Part shown: in pieces, positions 1 through 5,810 of the stretch | Layout of the letters: every line of letters begins with the position of its first letter | Position numbering within the stretch: position 1 is the first letter of the stretch | DNA from: Rhizobacter sp. | Lineage (GTDB): Bacteria > Pseudomonadota > Gammaproteobacteria > Burkholderiales > Burkholderiaceae_C | Length of the DNA: 7,120 bases | Reading direction: 5' to 3' | NCBI GenBank assembly: GCA_025351675.1 | Contig: JANXVK010000037.1 | Coordinates: 1 to 7,120 of the forward strand | Made by a program: the position numbers and the translations under genes | The notes under the pieces: generated by a model | Databases searched by the model: none | Seen by the model: only the letters and a program-made list of their open reading frames with translations | Told to the model about the DNA's origin: nothing

Positions 1-1
1 G

Positions 2-307
2 ATGGACGAGATCATCAAGGCGCGTTACTCGCCGACCGAGTGGAACATCTACGGCGCACAGGCCAGCGACGGCGACAACTGGCATCACGACAGCGGTCGC
101 TGCCGCGAGCTGCTCACTGACAGCCTGCTGCCGGTGTGCCGCTACTTCGCCTACGTGCAGGTCGCGGAAGAAGAGCAGAACCTGTGGGAAGAGTATTCGC
201 GACTGCAGGAGACGCATCCCGGCTTCGCGATGCGCAAGGTCACGCAGGCCTCGCAGATTTACCCGGTGTTCCGCGAGTTGTTCAAAAAGGAAGGAGCGAC
301 AGCGTGA
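2..307 (+). CDS. yeaH: YeaH/YhbH family protein (DUF444), 3' end only
   Basis: This is the C-terminal ~101 residues of a YeaH/YhbH (DUF444) protein; the frame is open at the left edge, so the ATG at base 2 is an internal Met and not the start. The segment EWNIYGAQASDGDNW followed by RYFAYVQV and the ending YPVFRELFKK are the typical end of this family, which has a von Willebrand A-like fold. In E. coli yeaH is co-transcribed with yeaG, a PrkA-type serine kinase gene, and responds to nutrient and stationary-phase stress; its biochemical role is unclear. The TGA at 305-307 lies 13 bases before the spoVR start, so the two genes are almost surely one operon, and a prkA homologue is expected just left of the window (inference). 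Nothing in the visible part looks damaged. Confidence 0.93.
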   Translation: MDEIIKARYSPTEWNIYGAQASDGDNWHHDSGRCRELLTDSLLPVCRYFAYVQVAEEEQNLWEEYSRLQETHPGFAMRKVTQASQIYPVFRELFKKEGATA

Positions 308-320
308 ACAAGGAGACAGC

Positions 321-1940
321 ATGAGCGGCTTTCCCGGCGAACGGCGCGTCACGGTCGCGCCGCCGACACCGCATCCTCACGATCGGCGCAAGGCCGAGGC
401 CGGCCCGCTGCAATGGGCACGCCCGCCCGGACCGCGCCCGGCCGCGCCGTTGCCCGACCCGAGCGACTGGACCTTCGAGCTGATCGAGCAGTACCACGAG
501 GCGATCCGCGCGACGGCGAAGCGCTTCGGCCTCGACACCTATGCGAACCAGCTCGAGATCATCACCGCCGAGCAGATGATGGATGCGTATGCCTCGGTGG
601 GTATGCCGGTGAACTACCGTCACTGGAGCTACGGCAAGGAGTTCATCGCCAACGAGAAGAACTACAAGCGCGGCCACATGGGCTTGGCCTACGAAATCGT
701 CATCAACTCCGACCCCTGCATCAGCTACCTGATGGAGGAGAACACGACTGCCATGCAGGCGCTCGTGATCGCGCATGCCGCGTACGGCCACAACAGCTTC
801 TTCAAGGGCAACTACCTGTTCAAACTGTGGACCGATGCGTCGTCGATCATCGACTACCTCGTCTACTCGAAGAACTACATCGCCGAGTGCGAAGAGAAGC
901 ACGGCCTCGGCCCGGTCGAAGAGCTGCTCGACAGCTGCCACGCGCTGCAGACCTACGGCGTCGACCGCTATCGCCGGCCGAGCAAGCTCTCGTTCGCCGA
1001 AGAACTTGCGCGCCGCAAGGATCGCCTCGAACACGCGCAGTCACAAGTCAACGACATCTGGCGCACGCTGCCGAAGAAGCCCGAGAAGGCGGAAGGCGGC
1101 GCCGAGGCCAAGCGCTTCCCGGCCGAGCTGCAGGAAAACATCCTGTACTTCATCGAGAAGAACGCACCGCTGCTCGAACCCTGGCAGCGCGAGATCGTGC
1201 GCATCGTGCGCAAGATCGCGCAGTATTTCTACCCGCAGCGCCAGACGCAGGTGATGAACGAAGGCTGGGCCACGTTCTGGCACCACCACCTGCTGAACAC
1301 GATGTACGACGACGGCCACCTCACCGACGGCGTGATGATCGAGTGGCTGAAGTCGCACACCAACGTCGTCTACCAGCCGCCGGTCGGCCACCGCGCGTAC
1401 AGCGGCATCAACCCGTACGCGCTCGGTTTCGCGATGTACACCGACATCAAGCGCATCTGCGAGAACCCGACCGACGAAGACCGCGAGTGGTTCCCGAACT
1501 TCGCCGGCCAGCCCTGGCTGCCGACGCTAGACCATGCGATGCGCAACTTCAAAGACGAAAGTTTCATCGGCCAGTACCTGTCGCCGAAGCTGATGCGCGA
1601 CCTGCGCCTGTTCGCGATCCTCGACGACGAGAAAGCCGAGAAACTGCAGGTCTCGGCGATTCACGATCCATCGGGATTCAAGCGGCTGCGCGAGGCGCTG
1701 TCGAAGCAATACGACCTCAGTTCGCGCGAGCCCGACATCCAAGTCTGGAACGTCAACCTGCGCGGCGACAGATCACTGACGCTGCGCCACACGCGGCACA
1801 ACAACCGGCCGCTGCACGAGGGCTCGCACGAGGTGCTGAAGCACGTCGCCCGGCTGTGGGGCTTCGGCGTTCATCTCGAAAGCGTCGATGCATCGGGCAC
1901 GAGCCAGCAGACGCTGTCAGTGCCGGCACCCGCGAACTGA
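321..1940 (+). CDS. spoVR: SpoVR/YcgB family protein
   Basis: A complete 539-residue SpoVR-family protein, slightly longer than the ~510 residues of E. coli YcgB. The extra length is a Pro/Arg-rich N-terminal tail (about residues 1-46). The conserved body starts at DWTFELIEQY (49-58) and includes EIITAEQMMDAYASVGMPVN (79-98), AYEIVINSDPCISYLMEENT (123-142), AHAAYGHNSFFKGNY (151-165) and MNEGWATFWHHH (312-323). The clustered His and Glu residues of the last two blocks (H152, H157, E314, H321-H323) look like a possible metal site; that is inference. The family takes its name from a Bacillus spore-cortex gene, but in proteobacteria it belongs to the PrkA-YeaH-SpoVR stress module; no spore function is implied. 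The ATG at 321 has a clear Shine-Dalgarno AAGGAG at 310-315 with five bases between, which fixes the start. No signal peptide or membrane segment is visible, so it should be cytoplasmic. Confidence 0.96.
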   Translation: MSGFPGERRVTVAPPTPHPHDRRKAEAGPLQWARPPGPRPAAPLPDPSDWTFELIEQYHEAIRATAKRFGLDTYANQLEIITAEQMMDAYASVGMPVNYRHWSYGKEFIANEKNYKRGHMGLAYEIVINSDPCISYLMEENTTAMQALVIAHAAYGHNSFFKGNYLFKLWTDASSIIDYLVYSKNYIAECEEKHGLGPVEELLDSCHALQTYGVDRYRRPSKLSFAEELARRKDRLEHAQSQVNDIWRTLPKKPEKAEGGAEAKRFPAELQENILYFIEKNAPLLEPWQREIVRIVRKIAQYFYPQRQTQVMNEGWATFWHHHLLNTMYDDGHLTDGVMIEWLKSHTNVVYQPPVGHRAYSGINPYALGFAMYTDIKRICENPTDEDREWFPNFAGQPWLPTLDHAMRNFKDESFIGQYLSPKLMRDLRLFAILDDEKAEKLQVSAIHDPSGFKRLREALSKQYDLSSREPDIQVWNVNLRGDRSLTLRHTRHNNRPLHEGSHEVLKHVARLWGFGVHLESVDASGTSQQTLSVPAPAN

Positions 1941-1941
1941 C

Positions 1942-2020
1942 CTCAGGCCCAGCGCCGGGCCGCCCCCAAGCGGCCTGAGCTCCCCTTGGGGGGGCGGGCG
2001 CCGAAGGCGACCTGGGGGCG
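1942..2020. repeat. GC-rich intergenic inverted-repeat element
   Basis: The whole gap between spoVR and the convergent dehydrogenase gene is made of nested inverted repeats. CTCAGGCC (1942-1949) pairs with GGCCTGAG (1972-1979). CCCCCAAG (1963-1970) pairs with CTTGGGGG (1985-1992). CGCC-GAA-GGCG (1999-2009) forms a small hairpin. GGGGGCG (2014-2020) can also pair with CGCCCCC (1961-1967), giving mutually exclusive folds. I recall similar CCCCCAAG/CTTGGGGG elements between genes in many Burkholderiales genomes, so this is probably a dispersed repeat; copy number cannot be judged from one window. It starts two bases after one stop codon and ends four bases before the other. Confidence 0.6.
1963..1992. 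terminator. possible bidirectional terminator stem
   Basis: A perfect 8-bp GC-rich stem (1963-1970 with 1985-1992) and a 14-base loop lies between two convergent genes, where a shared transcription end would be expected. There is no T-run after the stem on either strand, so a standard intrinsic terminator is not shown; it may act as an mRNA 3'-end stabiliser instead. Confidence 0.35.
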
Positions 2021-2024
2021 TCAT

Positions 2025-3446
2025 CTAAAGCGAAAAGATCTTCCCCGGGTTCATGATGTTCTTCGGGTCGAGCGCACGCTTGAGTGTGCGCATCATCTCG
2101 ATCGCACCGGCACCCGCCTCGTTGACGAGGAACTCCATCTTGTGCAGCCCGATGCCATGCTCGCCGCTGCACGTGCCCTGCACGTCGATCGCGCGCTGCA
2201 CGAGTTCGTGATTCAGTTTCTCGGCCAACTCACGCTCGGCCGAAATCTTCGGGTCGACGAGGTACGCGATGTGGAAGTTGCCGTCGCCGACATGGCCGAC
2301 GATGTAGTGCTGCATGCCTGCGGCGGTGGCGGCCTCCGAGGCCGCTGTCACGCACTCGGCCAGTTGCGAGATCGGTACGCAGGTGTCCGTGCTCACCGTG
2401 CGGCAGCCCGGCTTCATTTGCGCGCCGGCGAAGTAGGCGTGATGGCGTGCGGTCCAGAGCTTGGTGCGCTCTTCGGGCGTCGTCGCCCATTGAAAACCGG
2501 AGCCGCCGAACTCGCTGGCGATGTCCTGCACCGTCGCGGCCTGTTCGGCCACGCTCGCCGCGCTGCCGTGAAACTCCATCAGCAGCAGCGGCGCTTCGGT
2601 CAGCGTCAGCTTGTCGTGGCGATTCACCGCGCGCACGGCGTGCGCATCGAGCAATTCGCAGCGCGCGATCGGGATGCCCATCTGGATGATCTGAATCGTC
2701 GTGCGCACGGCCGCATCGATGCTCGGGAAGGTGCAGGTCGCCGCCGAGATCGCCTCGGGCAGTGGGTACAGCCGCAGCGTGATCTCGGTCATCACGCCGA
2801 GCGTGCCTTCGCTGCCGACCATCAGCCGCGTCAGGTCGTAACCCGCCGATGACTTCCGCGCGCGCGTACCGGTGTGAATGACCTCGCCGCTCGCGGTGAC
2901 GACCGTGAGGCCGAGCACGTTCTCGCGCATCGTGCCGTAGCGCACCGCGTTCGTCCCGCTCGCGCGGGTCGCGCTCATGCCGCCCAAGCTCGCATCGGCG
3001 CCCGGGTCGATCGGGAAGAACAGGCCGGTGTGGCGGATTTCGTTGTTCAGTTGCATGCGCGTGACGCCGGCCTGCACGGTCACGGTCAGGTCTTCAGCAT
3101 GCACCGCGATGATCTGTTTCATGCGCGACAAGTCGATGCTGATGCCGCCCTGCACCGCCAGCAGGTGCCCTTCGAGCGACGAGCCGACGCCGAACGGGAT
3201 GACCGGCACGGCGTATTGATCAGCCAGCTTCACGACCGCGGCCACGTCGTCGGTGCTCTCGCAATAGACAACGGCCTCGGGCGGCGGCGCATCGATCGGC
3301 GACTCGTCGCGGCCATGCTGCTCGCGCACCGCCATCGCGGTCGAGCAACGCGCGCCGAAGTGCGACTGTAGCGCTTCGAGCATCGCGGCCGGCACCGGGC
3401 GCGGCTCCAGGCGGGGCAACAAGTGGGCGGGCAGCGGTGCGTTCAT
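2025..3446 (-). CDS. FAD-linked D-lactate/D-2-hydroxyacid dehydrogenase (LDHD/GlcD type)
   Basis: A 473-residue flavoprotein of the vanillyl-alcohol-oxidase fold that oxidises D-lactate or related D-2-hydroxyacids, passing electrons to cytochrome c or the quinone pool. FAD-binding blocks are PFGVGSSLEGH (84-94), DPGADASLGG (147-156) with ASGTNAVRYGTMRENV (162-177), and SSAGYDLTRLMVGSEGTLG (199-217). The C-terminal substrate/metal part carries GHVGDGNFH (384-392) and CSGEHGIG (427-433), ending in LDPKNIMNPGKIF. From memory the sequence resembles mitochondrial LDHD more than the GlcD subunit of glycolate oxidase, and no glcE/glcF neighbours are seen; the exact substrate is inferred. The ATG (3444-3446) is preceded by AAGGAGAC (3451-3458 on the complement), well spaced, which fixes the start. 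No signal peptide; probably cytoplasmic or peripheral on the inner membrane. The stop TAG abuts the repeat element; the gene runs divergently from pduO. Confidence 0.93.
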   Translation of the reverse strand: MNAPLPAHLLPRLEPRPVPAAMLEALQSHFGARCSTAMAVREQHGRDESPIDAPPPEAVVYCESTDDVAAVVKLADQYAVPVIPFGVGSSLEGHLLAVQGGISIDLSRMKQIIAVHAEDLTVTVQAGVTRMQLNNEIRHTGLFFPIDPGADASLGGMSATRASGTNAVRYGTMRENVLGLTVVTASGEVIHTGTRARKSSAGYDLTRLMVGSEGTLGVMTEITLRLYPLPEAISAATCTFPSIDAAVRTTIQIIQMGIPIARCELLDAHAVRAVNRHDKLTLTEAPLLLMEFHGSAASVAEQAATVQDIASEFGGSGFQWATTPEERTKLWTARHHAYFAGAQMKPGCRTVSTDTCVPISQLAECVTAASEAATAAGMQHYIVGHVGDGNFHIAYLVDPKISAERELAEKLNHELVQRAIDVQGTCSGEHGIGLHKMEFLVNEAGAGAIEMMRTLKRALDPKNIMNPGKIFSL

Positions 3447-3505
3447 GCGTGTCTCCTTGGCCGTTCAAACATCGGCGCGTTGCCCATTGTGCGGCCACGG
3501 CGCGC

Positions 3506-3511
3506 TAGCAT
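3506..3511 (+). promoter_or_regulatory. possible -10 element of pduO
   Basis: TAGCAT lies six bases before the ATG of the adenosyltransferase gene in the 71-base divergent spacer (3447-3517). If used, transcription would begin at or next to the start codon, giving a leaderless mRNA, which fits the absence of a Shine-Dalgarno sequence there. No -35 box at normal spacing is visible (TTGCCC at 3480 is 20 bases away), so the call is weak. Confidence 0.22.
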
Positions 3512-3517
3512 CGCGCC

Positions 3518-4120
3518 ATGGCCAATCGACTCACCCAGATCGCAACCCGCACCGGCGACGACGGCACGACCGGCCTCGGCGACGGCACCCGTGTTTCCAA
3601 AGACCACCTGCGCGTGCAGGCGATGGGCGATGTCGACGAGCTGAACTCCCAGCTCGGCGTACTGCTCGCCGAGCCGTTGCCCGACGACGTGCGCGACCTG
3701 CTGGTCGTGATCCAGCACGAGCTGTTCAACCTCGGCGGCGAGTTGTCGATCCCCGGCTACGAGTTGCTGAAGGCGGAGGCCGTGCTGCGCTTGGACGACG
3801 CGCTGGCACATTACAACGCCGCGCTGCCGCGCCTGAAGGAGTTCATCCTGCCCGCGGGCACGCGCAGTGCAGCGCTCGCGCATGTGGGCCGCACGATCGC
3901 ACGGCGCGCCGAACGCGCGGTGGTCGCGCTGACGGCCGTGGATGCGGTCCGTGCCGAACCGCGTCACTTCCTTAACCGCCTTTCCGACTTGCTGTTCGTG
4001 CTCGCCCGCGTGCTCAACCGCGCGAACCTCGACGGGCTCGGCGGCGACGACGTGTATTGGCGCAGCGAGCGCTTGGCGCGCGACGGCGACGACAGCAGCG
4101 ACCGCGTCGCCGAATCGTGA
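3518..4120 (+). CDS. pduO: ATP:cob(I)alamin adenosyltransferase, PduO type
   Basis: A 200-residue cytoplasmic enzyme that transfers the 5'-deoxyadenosyl group of ATP to cob(I)alamin (or cobinamide precursors), making adenosylcobalamin for salvage or synthesis of coenzyme B12. The N-terminal ATP-binding motif TRTGDDGTTGLGDGTRVSK (10-28) is intact, followed by GDVDELNSQLG (37-47), EFILPAGT (108-115), the arginine signature RTIARRAER (125-133: R-x3-R-R-x-E-R) and FLNRLSDLLFVLAR (151-164). These are the hallmark blocks of the PduO/MMAB family, distinct from the CobA and EutT types, and the length is normal. The short C-terminal tail is acidic and Ser-rich. It is a single gene, divergent from the dehydrogenase gene and convergent with the small membrane-protein genes; there are no cobalamin genes in view. 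The ATG at 3518 lacks a clear ribosome-binding site, but the motif at residue 10 leaves little room for another start. Confidence 0.94.
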   Translation: MANRLTQIATRTGDDGTTGLGDGTRVSKDHLRVQAMGDVDELNSQLGVLLAEPLPDDVRDLLVVIQHELFNLGGELSIPGYELLKAEAVLRLDDALAHYNAALPRLKEFILPAGTRSAALAHVGRTIARRAERAVVALTAVDAVRAEPRHFLNRLSDLLFVLARVLNRANLDGLGGDDVYWRSERLARDGDDSSDRVAES

Positions 4121-4154
4121 GCGTTGGCCGGTCGTTCGCGTCGAGTTGAGTTGA

Positions 4155-4194
4155 GATCGCGAACGCGATCCGCGCGGCCAGCGCCTCGAGGCGC
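4155..4194. terminator. two palindromes between convergent genes
   Basis: The 105-base gap between pduO and the last small membrane-protein gene contains GATCGCG-AA-CGCGATC (4155-4170) and the perfect 14-bp palindrome GCGCCTCGAGGCGC (4181-4194). Both can form hairpins and lie where two convergent transcripts should end. There is no T-run, so their use as terminators is inference. Confidence 0.35.
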
Positions 4195-4225
4195 CAGTTG
4201 TTCCGGCTGAACGCGCCCCGAGTCG

Positions 4226-4366
4226 TCAGCGCTGGTCGATGTTCGCCGGTGGTTTGCCTGCGGCGTTCCTGCGCATTCTTCTGAACTCCAGCACCGTGGA
4301 AACCAGACCAATCACCAGCATCGTGAAAATCAGGATTGCGGCGATCAAGAGGTTGGTTTCAGTCAT
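4226..4366 (-). CDS. 46-residue single-pass membrane protein (third gene of small operon)
   Basis: This small frame starts MTETNLLIAAILIFTMLVIG and ends in a Lys/Arg-rich tail finishing NIDQR. It has one clear hydrophobic segment (about residues 5-26) followed by FRRMRRN, so the positive-inside rule predicts the N terminus outside and the C terminus in the cytoplasm. Its ATG (4364-4366) lies inside the end of the preceding gene: the shared bases ATGACTGA hold this start and the upstream TGA, an 8-base overlap typical of translational coupling. Only a weak upstream purine stretch (GGATTGAAAA) is present, consistent with dependence on the upstream gene. I do not recognise a family. The charge pattern, hydrophobic core and overlap make chance unlikely, but no homologue was checked. 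Confidence 0.62.
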   Translation of the reverse strand: MTETNLLIAAILIFTMLVIGLVSTVLEFRRMRRNAAGKPPANIDQR

Positions 4367-4544
4367 TTTTCAATCCGAGCATCGCGCACAGTTTGAAATA
4401 GATACCAAACGTGAAAATGGAAGGTATCCAGATGGCCGTGAAAATCGCCTGTTGTTGATCCTTGACTACGAACCACAGATAAGCCGAGATAATAAACGAC
4501 AGCATGACTGCCAAAATTATGAAATAGTCCGAGCGCTTGAACAT
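4359..4544 (-). CDS. 61-residue two-pass membrane protein (second gene of small operon)
   Basis: The frame can be extended 17 codons upstream, but the ATG at 4542-4544 is preferred because AGGAG (4550-4554 on the complement) stands five bases before it and the protein then begins MFKRSDYFIILAVMLSF. Two hydrophobic segments are visible: about 7-27, with Trp and Tyr near its end (AYLWFVV), and about 34-56 (containing IWIPSIFTFGIYFK), joined by a short polar turn, VKDQQQ. The basic N terminus (K3, R4) suggests both ends face the cytoplasm. It begins 19 bases after the stop of the 80-residue gene and overlaps the start of the 46-residue gene. I have a vague memory of small proteins with an IW(V/I)PSI segment in other bacteria, but cannot name a family or function. 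Base composition is much more AT-rich than the flanking genes. Confidence 0.7.
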   Translation of the reverse strand: MFKRSDYFIILAVMLSFIISAYLWFVVKDQQQAIFTAIWIPSIFTFGIYFKLCAMLGLKND

Positions 4545-4563
4545 TTCTGCTCCTGTTGTTGAC

Positions 4564-4806
4564 TTACTTTCGTTTGGCATGATCAGCGAGACCATATCCG
4601 ATGGCGCTCAACAGACAACCCGCGATCGCCACGGTGCCGATGATTCTCACACCCGAGGACAGGCCGATAGCAAAAACATTCATGTCGAAAACGCCTATCC
4701 CGCCCAAAAGTAGTCCGATGCAGCCGATAATCGTCAAGCTATTGCCGACAAAACAGGCGGACATACTGATTATTTTATAAACTCGGTCTGCCGTTTTTTC
4801 TTTCAT
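4564..4806 (-). CDS. 80-residue two-pass membrane protein (first gene of small operon)
   Basis: Starting at the ATG of 4804-4806 the protein is MKEKTADRVYKIISM..., with two long hydrophobic stretches rich in Gly and Ile (about 12-40 and 44-74) and a basic end, DHAKRK. Charged residues at both ends predict a hairpin with both termini in the cytoplasm. Cysteines occur at 18, 29 and 64. A GTG at 4828-4830 in the same frame would add eight residues (VQRSKFKT); neither start has a convincing ribosome-binding site, so the start is uncertain. It is the first of three closely spaced minus-strand genes and lies in the AT-richer island. I recognise no family; roles such as a membrane-protein partner, a small transporter subunit or a toxin-like peptide are all open. 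Confidence 0.66.
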   Translation of the reverse strand: MKEKTADRVYKIISMSACFVGNSLTIIGCIGLLLGGIGVFDMNVFAIGLSSGVRIIGTVAIAGCLLSAIGYGLADHAKRK

Positions 4807-5118
4807 GGTTTTGAATTTCGAGCGTTGCACAACTCGCGCAACCCATTGCGCAATGTTTGGGGATTTATGTTACCAGCAGATCCACAATTGAGTGGCCGCT
4901 GCGAATGGGCTTGAAAAGTCAATGCGTGCCGCTGTTCCATGTGCCCCCCGCCAAGGCACGTAGCGCTGGGGCGAACAGTGATGCCGGCTGGGCGAGTCCA
5001 ACAGCGTGCGCCCCCCTGAGCACTGCCCGCCGGCCGACCAACGGTTCGCGGCCGATGCTTGGTGACGCTGATGCGCTGGCCGTAGTGCCCGCGCGCGGCT
5101 CCGATTGAAGACCAACTC
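4807..5118. other. gene-less stretch between small operon and sigma-factor gene
   Basis: These 312 bases contain the presumed promoter and operator region of the small operon at the left end (to about 4890). From about 4890 the sequence is GC-rich again. Open frames on both strands here are short and unstructured, with Arg-, Pro- and Cys-rich translations typical of chance frames in GC-rich DNA, and none has a ribosome-binding site. Small inverted repeats occur (GTGCC 4941-4945 with GGCAC 4955-4959; CCGCGCGCGG at 5089-5098). I see no RNA gene and no recognisable insertion-sequence ends. It may be decayed sequence, but no parent gene can be named. Confidence 0.45.
4825..4855 (-). promoter_or_regulatory. 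possible operator: paired TTGC(A/G)CAA sites
   Basis: Upstream of the small membrane-protein operon lies the perfect 12-bp palindrome CATTGCGCAATG (4844-4855) and a second near-palindrome TTGCACAA (4825-4832). The two TTGCRCAA cores are 21 bp apart centre to centre, i.e. two helical turns on the same face of the DNA. AT-rich -10-like strings (CATAAAT/TAACAT on the complement, 4863-4872) lie just upstream. This looks like a repressor or activator site over the transcription start, but no regulator is encoded nearby and the promoter is not certain. Confidence 0.3.
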
Positions 5119-5673
5119 TCAGGCCGGCGCCACGGCGGTGCCGCCCAGTTCACGCAACAGCGAGGCCCGCGCCAGTGCCCAGTCGCGCTTGACGGTCGCC
5201 AGCGAGACACGCAGCACCTGCGCGGCGTCGTCGTTCTCGAGCCCGCCGAAGAACTTCAGCTCGACGAGGCGCGCGGCGCGCGGGTCGATGCGCTCGAACG
5301 CCTGCAGCGCCTCGTGCACCGCCAGCACATCGGCCGAGTTGCCGTGCGCCACTTGCTGCGCCTCGGTCAGCGTGGGCGAGACGAGCGCGGCGTCGCGCTT
5401 GTCGGCACGCCGCGCGCTCGCGTGGTTAACGAGGATGCGCCGCATCATGATCGACGCCACCGACAGAAAGTGCGCGCGGCTCCCCCATTGCATGTGGGTC
5501 TGCGCGGCCATGCGGAACCAAGCCTCGTGCGACAGCGCGGTGGCAGTCAACGTGTGCCCCGGCGACTCCTGCCGCAGTTGCCCGGCGGCGCGCCGGCGCA
5601 ACTCGTCGTAGAGCACCTCGAACAGCTCAGCGGCAACGAGGGAATCGGGCAGCGGCGCGGTCATGCGCGGCAT
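5119..5673 (-). CDS. ECF-type RNA polymerase sigma factor (TIGR02999-like)
   Basis: With the start at 5673 this is a 184-residue two-domain extracytoplasmic-function sigma factor that would direct RNA polymerase to a small regulon. Sigma region 2 covers roughly 15-95, including LYDELRRRAAGQLRQESPGH (21-40), the TALSHEAWFRM segment, and HFLSVASIMMRRILVNHASA (68-87), which binds core enzyme and the -10 element. Region 4 (about 118-175) contains DPRAARLVELKFFGGLENDD and the helix-turn-helix VLRVSLATVKRDWALARA (153-170). The 'PGHTL.TAL.HEA' and 'RAHF..VA..MMRRILV.HA' strings are hallmarks of the TIGR02999 group. In other bacteria that group often neighbours Ser/Thr kinases; none is in view, and no anti-sigma gene follows. 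The frame is open to 5754, but the upstream extension is Pro/Arg-rich and non-conserved; ATG codons at 5673 and 5664 are both possible, neither with a clear ribosome-binding site. It is divergent from the lipoprotein gene. Confidence 0.9.
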   Translation of the reverse strand: MPRMTAPLPDSLVAAELFEVLYDELRRRAAGQLRQESPGHTLTATALSHEAWFRMAAQTHMQWGSRAHFLSVASIMMRRILVNHASARRADKRDAALVSPTLTEAQQVAHGNSADVLAVHEALQAFERIDPRAARLVELKFFGGLENDDAAQVLRVSLATVKRDWALARASLLRELGGTAVAPA

Positions 5674-5810
5674 TGTGATGGGCACGGCCACATTATTTTG
5701 CGGTGCGTGAGCCTTTCGCGGGCGGGGGGCGGCGGTACTGGGGAAGGAAGGCACAACCCGGCCGCAGGTCGGTGTGCTTCCGATGGTTCATCCAACCCGA
5801 GGACTTTCAC
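5674..5810. promoter_or_regulatory. divergent promoter region, sigma factor / lipoprotein
   Basis: This 137-base spacer must hold the promoters of both flanking genes. An AT-rich string near the sigma gene (AAAATAAT on the complement, 5691-5698) could be its -10 region. On the plus strand GAGGA (5799-5803) is a good ribosome-binding site seven bases before the lipoprotein ATG. I could not find a convincing ECF-type AAC...GTC pair at standard spacing on either strand, so regulation of one gene by the other is not shown. Confidence 0.3.

Noticed and set aside
282..1034. Long minus-strand open frame opposite spoVR
   Set aside because: It lies antisense to a strongly conserved SpoVR frame; the translation is a Val/Arg/Ala-rich shadow without recognisable motifs.
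413..1978. Long plus-strand frame in another phase of spoVR
   Set aside because: Arg/Ala/Pro-rich chance frame created by high G+C; the SpoVR frame carries all family motifs and a ribosome-binding site.
1986..2852. Plus-strand frame opposite the dehydrogenase gene
   Set aside because: Arg/His/Ala-rich shadow of the D-lactate dehydrogenase gene with no motif of its own.
2025..3446. Assignment as glycolate oxidase subunit GlcD
   Set aside because: Same superfamily, but the sequence looks closer to LDHD-type D-lactate dehydrogenases and no glcE or glcF gene adjoins it.
4239..4562. Plus-strand frame of 107 codons opposite the small membrane genes
   Set aside because: No ribosome-binding site and a mixed, featureless translation; the minus strand has three frames with membrane segments, overlap and a ribosome-binding site.
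4803..5210. Minus-strand frame of 135 codons spanning the gene-less stretch
   Set aside because: It runs through the end of the sigma-factor gene in another phase, is rich in Arg, Cys and Trp without pattern, and has no ribosome-binding site.
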